A stretch of 64,000 nt of DNA from Bactericera cockerelli (Eukaryota; Arthropoda; Insecta; Hemiptera; Triozidae): contig CM044964.1 of the NCBI GenBank assembly GCA_024516035.1, forward strand, positions 22,239,806 to 22,303,805, read 5' to 3'. How positions within the stretch are numbered: the first letter of the stretch is position 1; every line of letters begins with the position of its first letter. A program made the position numbers and the translations under genes. The notes below the pieces were generated by a model that saw only the letters and a list, made by a program, of their open reading frames with translations, was not told where the DNA came from and did no database searches. Positions 29,201 through 39,392 of this stretch are shown piece after piece.

Positions 29201-32200
29201 GGACTGTAGGAAGCTCCCGCTACCACTCCTGCTCCTCCTACCAGACCTGTGAATCAGTATCAGTATAATCAGAAAAGTGAGAAGTTGTATTTGATGTATA
29301 TGAATATCAGAACATACCTGGACAGCTGTTTCGAGCTTATTTGCTCTCTTCAAATCATAGGGGTGTGACGGACTATTCGCCTCTATGTTGTTGTTTTTGT
29401 TGAATTGAATAAGTTTTTAAATAATAATAATCCGCAGAACGGACGTATAATTACGGTTCCAAGCCCGTAGTTACATAGTTAATAGACAAGTGAAAAACAG
29501 TGAAATAAAAGCTTACAAGTTCTTGGAAAATTCAAAAGTCAAAATTATCACAGTAAAATTTTCAAGAAATGGACTAGAATGAAACAAGAAGTAATAATAA
29601 ATAAAAATGAGTTTTTTTTTTTTTTTTTTCTTGTGAATTTATATATACAAAATGTATCTGAGCGCACGGCAGTGCGCCAGGCCAAGTTCCAGCAAGCACG
29701 GCAGTGTATCTTTACACGAACCGAATCACCCGGTTTTTCACACCCTCATATCTTCGGTTCAATTGATTATAGAGATATGAAATTTAGAACAGAGATTGTC
29801 ATATCATTAAAAAGACATTGAAAATTTCAAGACTATGCAAAAAACTTTCAGAGAAATGTAATTTTGAAATTTGCGATTTTGATACTGACTGACAGATCAT
29901 TAAAATTATGAGGCACTTCCCGACTACCTAGAAAGCTGAAATTTTGCATGATGGTAGGGTTTATTGTAAAAGTACAGGGAAAAATCTGAAAACCGGAACT
30001 TTTTCACTTATCATGGTGTAAAACGGTGTCGTTTTAGGGAGAAAATAAATAATCTATTATGGATCTAAATTATGAAGCACTTCCCGACTACCTAGAAAGC
30101 TGAAATTTTGCATGATGGTAGGGTTTAATGTAAAAGTACAGGGAAAAATCTGAAAAAGTTCTGAAAACTGTTAAACGGTGTCGTTTTAGGGAGGAAGTAT
30201 ACTATATTATGTATATAAATTATGAGGCACTTCCCTACTACCTTAAAAGCTGAAATTTTGCATACTGGTAGGGTTTATTGTAAAAGTACTGGGAAAAATC
30301 TGAAAACTGGAACTTTCGCACTTATCTTGCTGTTAAACGGTGCCATTTTATGGAGGAAGTATACTCGATTATGCATATAAATTATGAGGCACTTCCCTAT
30401 TACCTACAAAAATGAAATTTTGCATTATGCTCGGGTTTGTTGTAAAAGTACAGGGAAAAATCTGAAAACTGGAACTTTCGCACTTAGCATCCTGTTAAAC
30501 CGTGTTGTTTTAGGGAGGTAGTATACTCGATTATGGATCTAAATTATGAGGCACTTGCCTACTACCTAAGAAGGTGAAATTTTGAATGGTGGTAGGGTTT
30601 AATGTAAAAATACAGGAAAAAACCGGCATTTTCGCACTAATTCCCCTGTTAACAGTGTCGTTTTAGGGTGCATATTAAACTGCAGAATCCTGAAATTTTT
30701 CATAAAAAAAATAATGAAACTGCATGTGCTGAGCTGTGCATGTTTGTGAAACGAAACATGCACATAGCATTACTTTACAAAAAGTAATGATATCCCACAA
30801 AAAAAAACTACCTCTAAAAAAAGTTTTAGGCCATCGGTTGTATGGAATATTACGACTATATGTATAGGTACAGAATAACAATATAACCATCACAAGGAGC
30901 GAAACTGGCCAAGTTAGAGGATAGTTTGAAGTTAAAAACATACAAAATGAGGAACTCAGAAAACGGGTTTTAATAAAAGAAATAGTTTAGTACCATGATA
31001 ACTTGGCCGCAAACAAGATATCACTGCATTCATTGGCGAAACCTTTTTGGATAGGAGTTCTGGAACTTGGCCCTTTTTTTTTTTTATAGCTAGGAACAAA
31101 TTATTGTATAGTTAGCACTGGTAGTCAAGTGGTTAACGCGCTAGTCTGGTAATCCAGATAGCGTAGGGATTCGTTGGTTCGAATCCCAACCAGTGCATGA
31201 ATTTTTCCTCATTAATTTGAGTCTGTGACCCATAATAATAAGACTCTGAGGGTTAGGTGGTAGAAAATGCTTTGAGCATTAACCTCGCCTGGTGGTTACC
31301 TTCCACTAAAGAGTATTATTATTATTAGCAATGGGCCCGCCCGTATTTTGTTGTATAAATAAAATAAATAAAACTCACCAGAGGCCAAGTTGTCCACAAT
31401 GTTTCCGTACAAGTTAGGCATCACCATGACGTCGAACTGATGAGGGTTGGACACGATCTGCATCGTACAGTTGTCGACAATCATCTGTTCGAATTGAATC
31501 TTTGGGTACAGCTTCTCAATCTAGAATACAATAATAATAATAATATCGTCTTATTTATACTCTCCGATTAGGACCATTAAAGTCCTATTATTCCAGCAGT
31601 AAGCCCAAGACATATTATTATGTGGTAAAAATCCCATATGCGAGGGTAACTTGTCATGTCCCGGCTGGGTTTCGAACCCACGACTTCTGGAATTTCTGGA
31701 TTCACAGAGTGCCGCCTTTACCACTGAGCTACAGGGACAGACCGAGAATAATAATAATTCCGTGTCCGTGAGATATCTAGGTAGCGTAGAAATCCCACCC
31801 AGTGCATTCATTTTTCCTCATTAATTTGAGTTTGTGACCACATAATACTAAGACTCTGAGGGTTAGGTGGTAGAAAATGAAGTTTTTTTTTTAATAATTT
31901 TGGAGGAAAATGATCAATACGAGGCGATTTTTCTGGAAGGTTCTTAATTGCTTTGCATACATCATTCTGAGAGATAGTAAAAATCGAGAGTTCCGTGTTA
32001 CAACATCCCCCCGTTATGGAGTGCACGTTATAGGTACTAGGCTCGGAGTACAAAGCCGAAAATCCCCGACCCCGCCGGGATTCAAACCCGGGTCACCGCT
32101 ACAAGCAAACATCATATAAATCTTGTAATGCCACCACTGGTTGTTGGCAACTTTACAACTAGCTCAACTGTCCTCACGACCCCAGGGTAGGCCTATCCAA

Positions 32201-35200
32201 AGTACACAGTCGAAAAAATCCCGGGTCACCTGGATTGCAAGCCGAGCATGCTATTGCTAGGACAAGGTGACAGCTACAGTAAAATTTCTCCAATCTCTTA
32301 CGACTATTATTATTATCTGACCTGGTTGCAGGGTTTTCAGTAAAACCCTTACAATTAACACCTAATTAAATCTATTGTGACCAGTTGATTCTATTCGGTT
32401 TTAACGTCCTGATTTGAGATAGTCAGGACGGGGGTTTTACCCTCCATTCGCTGGGAATCGTACCAGCTACCCACATTAACCTCACCCAGCTTGGGTAGGG
32501 CCGGAAATGCCAGCCTCACGTGATTTTTTTTTTTATTTTTTAGTTTCTATGTATTTATATTTCACAATAACATCTTCAACAAACAATGAGGGTATACCCA
32601 CCTTGAAAAGATAAAAAAAAAATCTTGTGTTGAAGGTGGGGAAAAAAAAGGACAGAATTTTCTTCGAAAAGTCTGCCCCAACCGGGAGTCGAACTCGAGA
32701 CCTCTGGACTACGGGCAGTAGTCACAACCATTACGCCACGGAGACTGGCCTCTTACGACTAACCTGTTGACAACTTTTCAGGAACAGTCCATCCCCGAGT
32801 TTCATGATGTTTGCCTTGTGCACCGCTGTCACCTTCTTCCGGTTGTTCTTCGTGGCGTAGTCAAACGCGAACTTGGCAATCCGACGCGACTTCTCTTGCT
32901 GTGACTATCTTGAGGCACTCTACCACACCCTGTGGAAGTAGATACCAATGGAAGCGAAATGTAATATAATATAATAATCAATCAATCAATTTTATTTTTT
33001 AACAAATCCTTTTTATTAATATTTACACAGTCAATCATCAAATAATAAAAATAATAATTATATATAAAAATGAAGCATCCCCGCTCCATTAATTTTATTT
33101 TATTTTAATACAATAATAAGACTCTTTAGTTAGTCAAAGGTAACCACCAGGCGAGGTTAATGCTCAAAGCATATTCTACCACCTAACCCTCAGGGTCTTA
33201 TTATTATGTGGTCACAAACTCAAATTAATGAGGAAAAATTCATGCACTGGGTGGGATTCGAACCAATGGATCTTTTGCTACCTGTATTACCAGACTAGCA
33301 TGTTAACCACTTGACTACCAGTGCACTGTAAATGAGGTGATAGCTTTTAAAATATCAAGCAAAAAAAAGAGAAATTTAATATAAAATAATACTAAAAATG
33401 ATATCATTATTAATTTATTTGATATTGGTAGTCTTGGACTACCATGTATTGGTAGTCCAATGGTTAGTCTTGTAATCCAGATAGTGTTTGAATTCCACCG
33501 AATGCATGGATATTACTTTATTTATTGAGTATGTGACCACATAATAATTAGACTCTACAATTGTAAAATAATATTACAAATTAATAAAATTATCATAATT
33601 AGACTCTGAGGGTTAGATGGTAGATAATGCTTTCAGCATTAACCTTGACTTGTGATGATCATGATAAAAAATAATATTTTTTGTTGTTGTTGTTGATATA
33701 AAATAAATATAGAGTCTGTATATCATAATTGATTGACTACAGAGGTTAAACAGGAAGAAGACCACTGCCTTGTAATTTAAACCAATAAATCATTGATCTT
33801 GCTCATAAATAAATAAAAAATCCCTTAATTAGATCTTATCCCACTTTGTCATATTATATAACTTACTGGTACACACTCATGCTCAAGGGCAGAGTACTCT
33901 CCTTCTGTCTGTTCTCGGATGATAACACAGTCCACATTTGAATGTCGCACCTTCACACCAGGCAGTGATTTGACATGCACCACATTAGCGTAGAGGTCCA
34001 GGGTTTTGCGGAGCTTCATATTCAGGGTCTGCAGTTCACCAGTGTGACTGTAGTCAGGAGTTGAGAGAACACCCTGTCAATGGAAAATAAATATAAATAA
34101 TTTAGACAACACACACTGTGGTGGGGTTTTTTGTTTACTTACAGACAATCCTGGGTATAAGAGACAGACTGAATGGACAGGATTTTTTTGCTCTTATATT
34201 CAGGATTCTTGTATAAAGGTTATTTTTACATAGGACCTGAAAATTGTCCTCTTATATCAAAGTCTCATATCTGGGTTTGACTGTAATTTATTAGGGGAGA
34301 ATTTATCAGCAAAATATTCCAATTTGTAAATTCAGATTTCTGTTACATAATTATTATATCTAAAAAAACAAACTTGAACAAAATTCTCATAACTGAATTA
34401 TTTAAAATAAAATAATAAAAATAGGACACAGAGTACAAGATTGGTTCTCATAATGAAGGTACTTTGTACATAAAATCATGCCAATAAATCTTCCCTAATT
34501 TTATTATTATTACTATAAAAAGTATATTAGATTCTACTTGTAAACAATCTATCATCTTGTTCAATATTATTACAATATTTTCTTTGGGTTTAACATTGCT
34601 TTCAAATGCATGGTCAATCACAACAGTTTTTTTAATGTCTTTTAATATTTCTTTCTTTACTACCTTGAGACAAATCCCATTCCTGGCAATAGAGCCAGCC
34701 ACTTGATCAAGATCGGCACTCATGGTGGGGTTGACTTCTGAGAAGAAGTATGGCTCAAAATCCACGGGTACTCCCGCTGCTTTGAATACTTCTTGCACAG
34801 AGTAGACTAACTCGGGACCAACACCATCACCAGGAATCAAAGTACATTTGGTCCTCCCAAAATCAGCTGCTGGACTGGTGGTTTGTTGCTATTAAAGAAG
34901 AAAATTTTTCAAGATAATATTAATGTGAATAATGATATTTGATAATAATATATGTTTTTATTCATTATAGGGTGGTGTCATCATGAATAATGGTAGCCTG
35001 ACAGTGGAGGAATGACTCAGGACTTCTACCACTGTCTTTACAAGGAGGCTAATAATTGACAAGGGCCCCCAGAACCAAGCCAATGATGGTCTACTCCCTG
35101 TTTATAGTTCCCCAGCAAGACTGCTGGTCTATTCAATGTTTATAGTCCCCCAGCCAGACTTGTTTTTAATAGGGAACATTTAAAATAGATACATATTAGT

Positions 35201-36164
35201 TCTGTTAGGCCAGAAGACACTGACAACTCTCAACAGTGTTGGCATTGGGAAGTCTGAAATAAACAAGCCTAATCATGACCTCACTTGAGAGGGTAGAAAT
35301 ATGTGGTAAAATAAGAAGGATATTTGATGATATTTTTAAATTTCAGAAATGTGTACACAAATTTTTTTTTAAAGTAAATATGTGGTGGTAAAAGAAGATC
35401 TCACATTCAAGCTTTGATTTCATCTTCTTTTGTTGTTATTGTGGCTTTTCCAAAACTGAGTACGTTTCATCACTAGCTCCACACACGCACAGATCAAAAT
35501 AAAATCCAAGACACCATGGACAAGAGATTAAATATTTTGAAGTATGACTTAGATTAACTTACGGATATGGCAGCTGTAGAGTGTATTTTATTCTTAACAA
35601 TACTTTGGCCATACTTGGACTGTCTTAGAATCTGAAAATAAAAGTTTTTACAGTTAATATTGTAATAACACCCAAATTTACATTTTCGTAAGTACCTACT
35701 TCTATCAGGTATTACAGTAGATTTGCACTAACTCAAAAGAATTCTTTTACCCTTGGTAAACTTTGTTTGTAATCCTGATAACTTGAAATAAAGCTACCCT
35801 TCAATTCCAGAGAGATGAAAACTGTAGTTGTTATTTTTTATTTATGTAGGCAACATTTTATGATCATGATTTCTTTTAGAGAAAATATTATCTCTAGGTG
35901 GTATATATTCTGTTTTAGTATGAGTTCAGTATGGGATGGCTTCATACATTTGACTTCCTGATATGGTGCCAATAAAACTACTGAACTTTTATTGATCATA
36001 TGGAAATTAAGTTACATTGATAGAAATCTAATGAGATTAGTTAATGTAATAATCGACTTATGGGGCATTTGCCAGAAATTTAATGTCATGCCCTCTGAGA
36101 GAGTTTTTCAATCACACACTTTCCTTACCTTATCACAAACGGTGGGAATACTTTTCGAGAACAT
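26130..36164 (-). CDS. IDH3B: NAD-dependent isocitrate dehydrogenase subunit beta, mitochondrial
   Basis: Nine coding exons on the minus strand (36129-36164, 35563-35631, 34664-34888, 33867-34073, 32764-32929, 31379-31520, 29179-29246, 27946-28101, 26130-26204) give about 380 codons; the human protein has 385. It is a subunit of the mitochondrial matrix enzyme oxidising isocitrate to 2-oxoglutarate with NAD+ in the TCA cycle. The N-terminus is basic and Ser/Thr-rich, fitting a presequence. Then come [107 protein letters not shown] and a C-terminal GGQSTTQEY. The [12 protein letters not shown] form and the divergent N-terminal block favour beta over alpha or gamma. Exon 5 carries one extra base. 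It lies tail-to-tail with the lectin gene. Confidence 0.88.
26235..26560 (-). repeat. SINE family I copy with an insert
   Basis: Plus strand starts ATACAACGCTTTATTAGGTA and ends ATCTCTTCCACCCAACCC. A fragment with GACTTTTCAGTCTTACCTCG and (TTCTA)n is inserted at about 26300-26390. Confidence 0.7.
26630..26790 (-). repeat. SINE family I copy, truncated
   Basis: TAAACACTTTATTAGATATA, A-rich middle, AACCCCGCCCTAAGTAATGG with a rearranged head. Confidence 0.6.
26795..27010 (+). repeat. Interspersed repeat H
   Basis: GTCAGCTTGGCTGCAGCTGG, GTGATGGTCTCCAGCCAACT, GATCAACCATCATGAGGAC. Same family as 9245-9440. Confidence 0.6.
27160..27330 (+). repeat. SINE family I copy
   Basis: GATTGGGTGGAAGAGATTGC, CAATAACCCCGCCCTTTAGG, tail CCTAATAAAGCTTTAAAAAA. 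Confidence 0.75.
27333..27545 (+). repeat. SINE family B copy
   Basis: Head CACAGTAGCTCAGTGGTAAA, B box GGGTTCGAAACCC, full body and ATT tail. Confidence 0.85.
27946..28101 (-). CDS. IDH3B: IDH3B exon 8
   Basis: 156 nt, phase 0 on both sides, between CTCCCCAG and GGCAAG|GTAATG (minus strand). Encodes [40 protein letters not shown] and VLKAGK, with the conserved NPTAMLL motif. Confidence 0.93.
28180..28685 (+). other. Intron stretch
   Basis: AT-rich, no exon or repeat family recognised. The first bases (28125-28175) are a degraded SINE family I head. Confidence 0.45.
28690..28902 (-). repeat. SINE family B copy
   Basis: Inverted, full length; ATAATA tail at the left and head CTGAGCTACCGGGACA at the right. 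Confidence 0.85.
28918..29155 (+). repeat. Short tandem repeat, TTTTATTCTCCTATTATAAG type
   Basis: Irregular units of about 21-36 bases built from GGACGTTTTATTCTCCTATT and variants. The array stops about 25 bases before the donor of the IDH3B exon at 29179. Confidence 0.8.
29179..29246 (-). CDS. IDH3B: IDH3B exon 7
   Basis: 68 nt between TTCACAG and GAACCT|GTGAGT. Encodes [20 protein letters not shown] plus EP, matching the [11 protein letters not shown] block. Human has Pro where Ala is seen here. Confidence 0.9.
29880..30690 (+). repeat. ~150-165-bp satellite
   Basis: About five units with TGAGGCACTTCCCGACTACC, AGCTGAAATTTTGCATGATG, GTAAAAGTACAGGGAAAAAT and GGTGTCGTTTTAGGGAGG, starting near 29910, 30070, 30220, 30385 and 30545. 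Divergence rises to the right. Confidence 0.85.
30691..31110 (+). other. Intron stretch
   Basis: AT-rich intron of IDH3B with no repeat family or RNA recognised. Confidence 0.45.
31113..31325 (+). repeat. SINE family A copy
   Basis: Head GCACTGGTAGTCAAGTGG, B box GGTTCGAATCC, body and ATT tail, 54 bases before the donor side of IDH3B exon 6. Confidence 0.85.
31379..31520 (-). CDS. IDH3B: IDH3B exon 6
   Basis: 142 nt between TTCTAG and CCTCTG|GTGAGT. Encodes [20 protein letters not shown] and [17 protein letters not shown], the substrate and NAD-site block of the family. Confidence 0.93.
31530..31742 (-). repeat. SINE family B copy
   Basis: Inverted full-length copy (TATTATACTC...GGCTGGGTTTCGAACCCACG...GAGCTACAGGGACA). 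Confidence 0.85.
31765..31882 (+). repeat. SINE family A fragment
   Basis: Only part of the head (GGTAGCGTAGAAATCCCACC) and the start of the body remain. Confidence 0.65.
32035..32280 (-). repeat. SINE fragments, family E relatives
   Basis: Two tRNA-like heads on the minus strand (plus: GGGATTCAAACCCGGGTCAC near 32080; GCTAGGACAAGGTGACAGC near 32260) with CGCCACTGG-type bodies between. Similar to 5750-5942. Confidence 0.55.
32370..32750 (-). repeat. SINE family C with an internal insert
   Basis: Plus strand: TTTTAACGTCCTGATTTGAG ... CACCCAGCTTGGGTAGGG, broken at about 32522 by an AT-rich 130-base insert, resuming AGAATTTTCTTCGAAAAGTC and ending CATTACGCCACGGAGACTGG. Confidence 0.7.
32764..32929 (-). 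CDS. IDH3B: IDH3B exon 5, with one extra base
   Basis: Between TTCCACAG and CAACAG|GTTAGT. Starts [10 protein letters not shown] and later reads [38 protein letters not shown]. The two parts are in different frames; one extra base near 32892-32900 explains it, because 165 rather than 166 bases fit the family and the flanking phases. Confidence 0.85.
33115..33325 (-). repeat. SINE family A copy
   Basis: Inverted full-length copy; head at the right (AACCACTTGACTACCAGTGC on the plus strand). Confidence 0.85.
33440..33660 (+). repeat. SINE family A, degenerate
   Basis: TATTGGTAGTCCAATGGTTA, TTTGAATTCCACCGAATGCA, then TTAGACTCTGAGGGTTAGAT; one of the oldest-looking copies. Confidence 0.6.
33867..34073 (-). 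CDS. IDH3B: IDH3B exon 4
   Basis: 207 nt between CATTGACAG and GTACCA|GTAAGT. Encodes [40 protein letters not shown] and [17 protein letters not shown]. The Arg of VIIREQTEG is a family hallmark. Confidence 0.94.
34074..34663 (-). other. IDH3B intron 3
   Basis: AT-rich intron; no repeat family, RNA or exon recognised. Confidence 0.45.
34664..34888 (-). CDS. IDH3B: IDH3B exon 3
   Basis: 225 nt between TTTAATAG and CTCAAG|GTAGTA. Encodes [40 protein letters not shown] and ends RNGICLK. The IPGDGVGPE motif starts the mature enzyme fold. Confidence 0.93.
34970..35165 (-). repeat. Interspersed repeat G, inverted
   Basis: GGTGGTGTCATCATGAATAA, GACAGTGGAGGAATGACTCA, CCCTGTTTATAGTTCCCCAG; complement of 19905-20080. 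The rest of the intron to 35562 shows nothing recognisable. Confidence 0.6.
35563..35631 (-). CDS. IDH3B: IDH3B exon 2 (presequence)
   Basis: 69 nt between TTTTCAG and ATATCC|GTAAGT. Encodes [20 protein letters not shown] plus AIS: basic, Ser/Thr-rich and without acidic residues, as in a mitochondrial targeting peptide. Confidence 0.8.
36129..36164 (-). CDS. IDH3B: IDH3B probable first coding exon
   Basis: Minus strand: an ATG at 36164 opens [12 protein letters not shown], then a GTAAGG donor. It is in phase with exon 2 and continues the basic presequence, bringing the total close to the family length. No similarity supports it, so it rests on position, phase and composition. Confidence 0.55.
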
Positions 36165-36729
36165 GTTCTATATACTTTAGTAAAGGGGTTTTTGCTATTG
36201 TTAATATTAGAACCACAAATTTGGTGATAAGGATAGTAGCTTTCCAATGAGATAATCTTTTTAAGTGATAACAGGGAAAATTCAAAAGCTCTAAAATATT
36301 TTCCTGCCCATGGATGGATGGGATGTTTTTTGTTTGTTTACATTTTTAATCAGAACAGCTGATCAGATTTTTTCATCAGTGACGTCATACGTAATAGTAA
36401 GCTCTGTACACACGATGATTTTATTAGGAATCAACGCTGTGGTTTCTGTACTTCTGTACTATCCAGAAAATTTTCAGTCATACGTAATTTCATAAGACAA
36501 ATTAAATTAAAAATGCATTTAATAGGAATTATCATCCTCTTAATACAAATCCAAGAGAAAGAATTTCAAAAGAAAAGTATTATTGATCTACAGGTAAAAA
36601 TTCATTGATTTTAAATTATGACGTCATAAAGTGATTTTTTTTCAGTAGAAAACATACGTGTTCCCATTGGCCGAACATTCGCGCCGACTCGGTTCTGGAA
36701 GAAAAAAAAAACATCGAAGATCTACGAAC

Positions 36730-36829
36730 NNNNNNNNNNNNNNNNNNNNNNNNNNNNNNNNNNNNNNNNNNNNNNNNNNNNNNNNNNNNNNNNNNNNNNN
36801 NNNNNNNNNNNNNNNNNNNNNNNNNNNNN
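36730..36829. other. Assembly gap of 100 N
   Basis: Exactly 100 Ns, the usual placeholder for an unknown gap between joined contigs. Real distance and content are unknown. The first exon of casein kinase 1 alpha is not seen in the window and could lie here. Confidence 0.99.
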
Positions 36830-37146
36830 ATTTTGTATCCCCTTTTTTTGTAAAAATTTTTAATATTTTTTCCCTATCTACTGTGTAAAAAAAAATCTAA
36901 CCCCAAATTTTCCCCCAAAAATATTGTTGAGTCACACATTGGCAGTTCACTTTTATCTCCTGTTAATTTTTGTTATGAACATAGATCTGTCAATTAATTT
37001 AAAAATCTCTAAGATATCTGCCCTACTATCTGGGGGGTACCTATAATATAAATTTTGGGTTTGAACAGTAAATTAATGTGTCAACAGCTAGGCATTTAGA
37101 GTAAATAAATTCAACAAGTTTATTTAGAAACACAAATATTATAATG
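36830..37146 (+). other. AT-rich sequence after the gap
   Basis: No gene or repeat family recognised. Confidence 0.45.
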
Positions 37147-37402
37147 ATATCGCCGCTGCAAACACAAACTGTCGTATCTGAAAATTTTGCCATTTTCAGT
37201 TAAGAAGCGCACATTCTTCTTTTTTCACGTCACGAACTGTCGTATCTGTATCTCAACTTTTTCCCCGAAGTATTCAAGTTTTAAGGTTAGCCCCATATGT
37301 GAGTTTCAAAGATTCTCAGCAAGCACGAACCACTATGTGCGCTTCTTAACTGAAAATGGCAAAATTTGCAGATACGACAGTTTGTGTTTGCAGCGGCGAT
37401 AT
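37147..37402. mobile_element. Fold-back element with 66-bp arms
   Basis: 37147-37212 and 37337-37402 are inverted copies of each other with about one mismatch; outer ends ATATCGCCGCTGCAAACACA / TGTGTTTGCAGCGGCGATAT. The 124-base spacer contains a third piece of the arm (GAACTGTCGTATCTGTATC). It looks like a noncoding fold-back or MITE insertion. Confidence 0.8.
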
Positions 37403-37699
37403 GATGACTCACTTGTAAAATCATCATTTGCAGGGGTACTTCATTGTAACTATTGTACCTATTTTTTTGTGGGTTAAGGAAATAAAAAAATGAGTTTTTT
37501 TTGTTGTTGTTGTTACCTGAATAGGCAGCATCTTGTACTCCTGAGGTGATGCTATAAGAACAACTTTCAGAGCACCAAAATTGAAAAACTCTATACAATT
37601 TACCCATGAATACATGACACCTGTTTAACTTTTGGATTAAATAGACAGTCTACCTAGGCAGTACAATCAATGTACAATCCTATTTTATTGATTTCTTGC

Positions 37700-37915
37700 T
37701 CATCAGGGTTTTCCTGGTAGCTCATCATCATAGTCTTAGTAAGGGAAATTGGTCTAGTAATTCAGAGGTCATAAATTCAAAAACTCAGCCGAGACATGTC
37801 AAATTATCCTCCCTTTTGGGATTTCAACCACTTAACATTATATCTTGAGCAGACTACTGTAATAATAGGACCTAGTCAGGCAGTATTAATAGGGACAATA
37901 TTATTATTATTATTC
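37700..37915 (+). repeat. SINE family B, degenerate
   Basis: GTAGCTCATCATCATAG, AATTCAAAAACTCAGCCGAG, AATTATCCTCCCTTTTGGGA, CAGGCAGTATTAATAGGG; many substitutions. Confidence 0.6.
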
Positions 37916-38163
37916 CATATAAAACCCTTTCTTGTTGACCTTGTCTTGAAAAAAGTGGGTACAATTGTAAAAAATACAGAATTAGCTAGGTATTGATTTA
38001 TTCTACAGACTCTGTCTATTTTTATAGGCCTCCTTGTAGGTATGCACTCATAGAAAATTCCACATGATTTCTGACTTCCATCACTCAAATACCCCACCCT
38101 GTAATATAGCATCTCTTAAAAGAAACAAGCTTTCAAAAGTTATGTGACGCAATTTTTGTTTCC

Positions 38164-38480
38164 TTTTTTCCAGTTTTCTAAAAAGTGTAAAAAGTACGGG
38201 ACTCTAAACAATAATATCTTGGAAGAAGAGGCAGATCCAGAGGTAGTTGCAACAGTTTGCGTATTTGCTTGGTTTTGTTCTTTTCTTGTTGAATGGTCAA
38301 CTTTTTTAATACTCCTATAGGTTTTTGTTTAATCAATAGATATGACATGAATTTCGCAGAATAGCGTTGAAAAAATCTCCGTGTCTCTGGTCCTGTTGAC
38401 CCTGTCTTCTCAACCAATGTTTCCCAGCTTGGTGTTTTTGCTGTTTTCCCTAATTGACTGATTATCCTCCTTTTTTTTCA
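38164..38480 (-). CDS. Doubtful unknown ORF
   Basis: On the minus strand an open frame of about 100 codons includes KTPSWETLVEKTGSTGPETR and RRFFQRYSAKFMSYLL, then a basic stretch. It lies in sequence without repeats, but no domain is recognised, no clear start or splice sites are visible, and chance openness in AT-rich DNA is possible. Confidence 0.2.
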
Positions 38481-39180
38481 TACTAGTAGGATTTCTATTG
38501 TGATTTGATGTTTTCATTTCTCTGAACTTGAAGATTGCCTGAAGGAAAAATAGTTAAATTATTAACTGGAGCATGTGATTAATTTATGTTTTCAATGTTG
38601 AAAATTTTAAGCTAAAATTTTGTTCTCTAGATGTCTATTGATGAAGACCAAAAGTTTTCTAAAAGTATTTTCCTGGTTTAGGTGCCCATATTGGTTTCTT
38701 AATTAAAAAGAAGAAAAAAAAAAGTTTATGAAAGTAGTCCAAAATAATTCTTTTTTTACAAACAGAATATTTTTCTCCATAAAAAAAACATTTTTTCCCC
38801 CTAATAATTAATAATATTTAAGGCATACTTAACTGTTATGAATTATTGTGCATTTAAATATATATTTTTTTCTCTTGACACATGCTACTATTTCCCTCAT
38901 CTGAGATTGGTGAGATTGGTTGTTCCCTCCTCACTTACAAAGATTTTTGAAACGATGGACTGATGATTTTGATTGGTTTGTGGTTCTTGGTTTTGGATAT
39001 ACTTAGCATGATGTTAGGCTTTGACTCAAAAACTCATTTCATCCAGACACCTGAATTGATGTTGTGGAATAAACAATTGAGTCTATAATTATTTGTACAG
39101 TGAAAAAAAAAGATCTGTCTGTGGTCAAATAAAAACCATGAATATTATTTCATTGATTTATTATTATTTGTTCAAATATT
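38481..39180 (+). other. AT-rich stretch
   Basis: No gene, RNA or repeat family recognised. Confidence 0.45.
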
Positions 39181-39189
39181 GTCTATTTT

Positions 39190-39392
39190 CTGTCCCGGTA
39201 GCTCAGTGGTAAACGTGGCACTCTGTAAATCCAGAGAAACCAGAAGTCGCGGGTTCGAAACCCAGCCGGGACATGACAAGTTATCCTCCCATTTGGGATT
39301 TTCACCACATAATAATACAACTTGGGCTTACTGCTGGAATAATGGGATTTAATACTCCTTATCTGGCAGTATAAATAAGGCGATATTATTAT
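39190..39392 (+). repeat. SINE family B copy
   Basis: TGTCCCGGTAGCTCAGTGG, B box GGGTTCGAAACCC, body and ATT tail. Confidence 0.85.
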
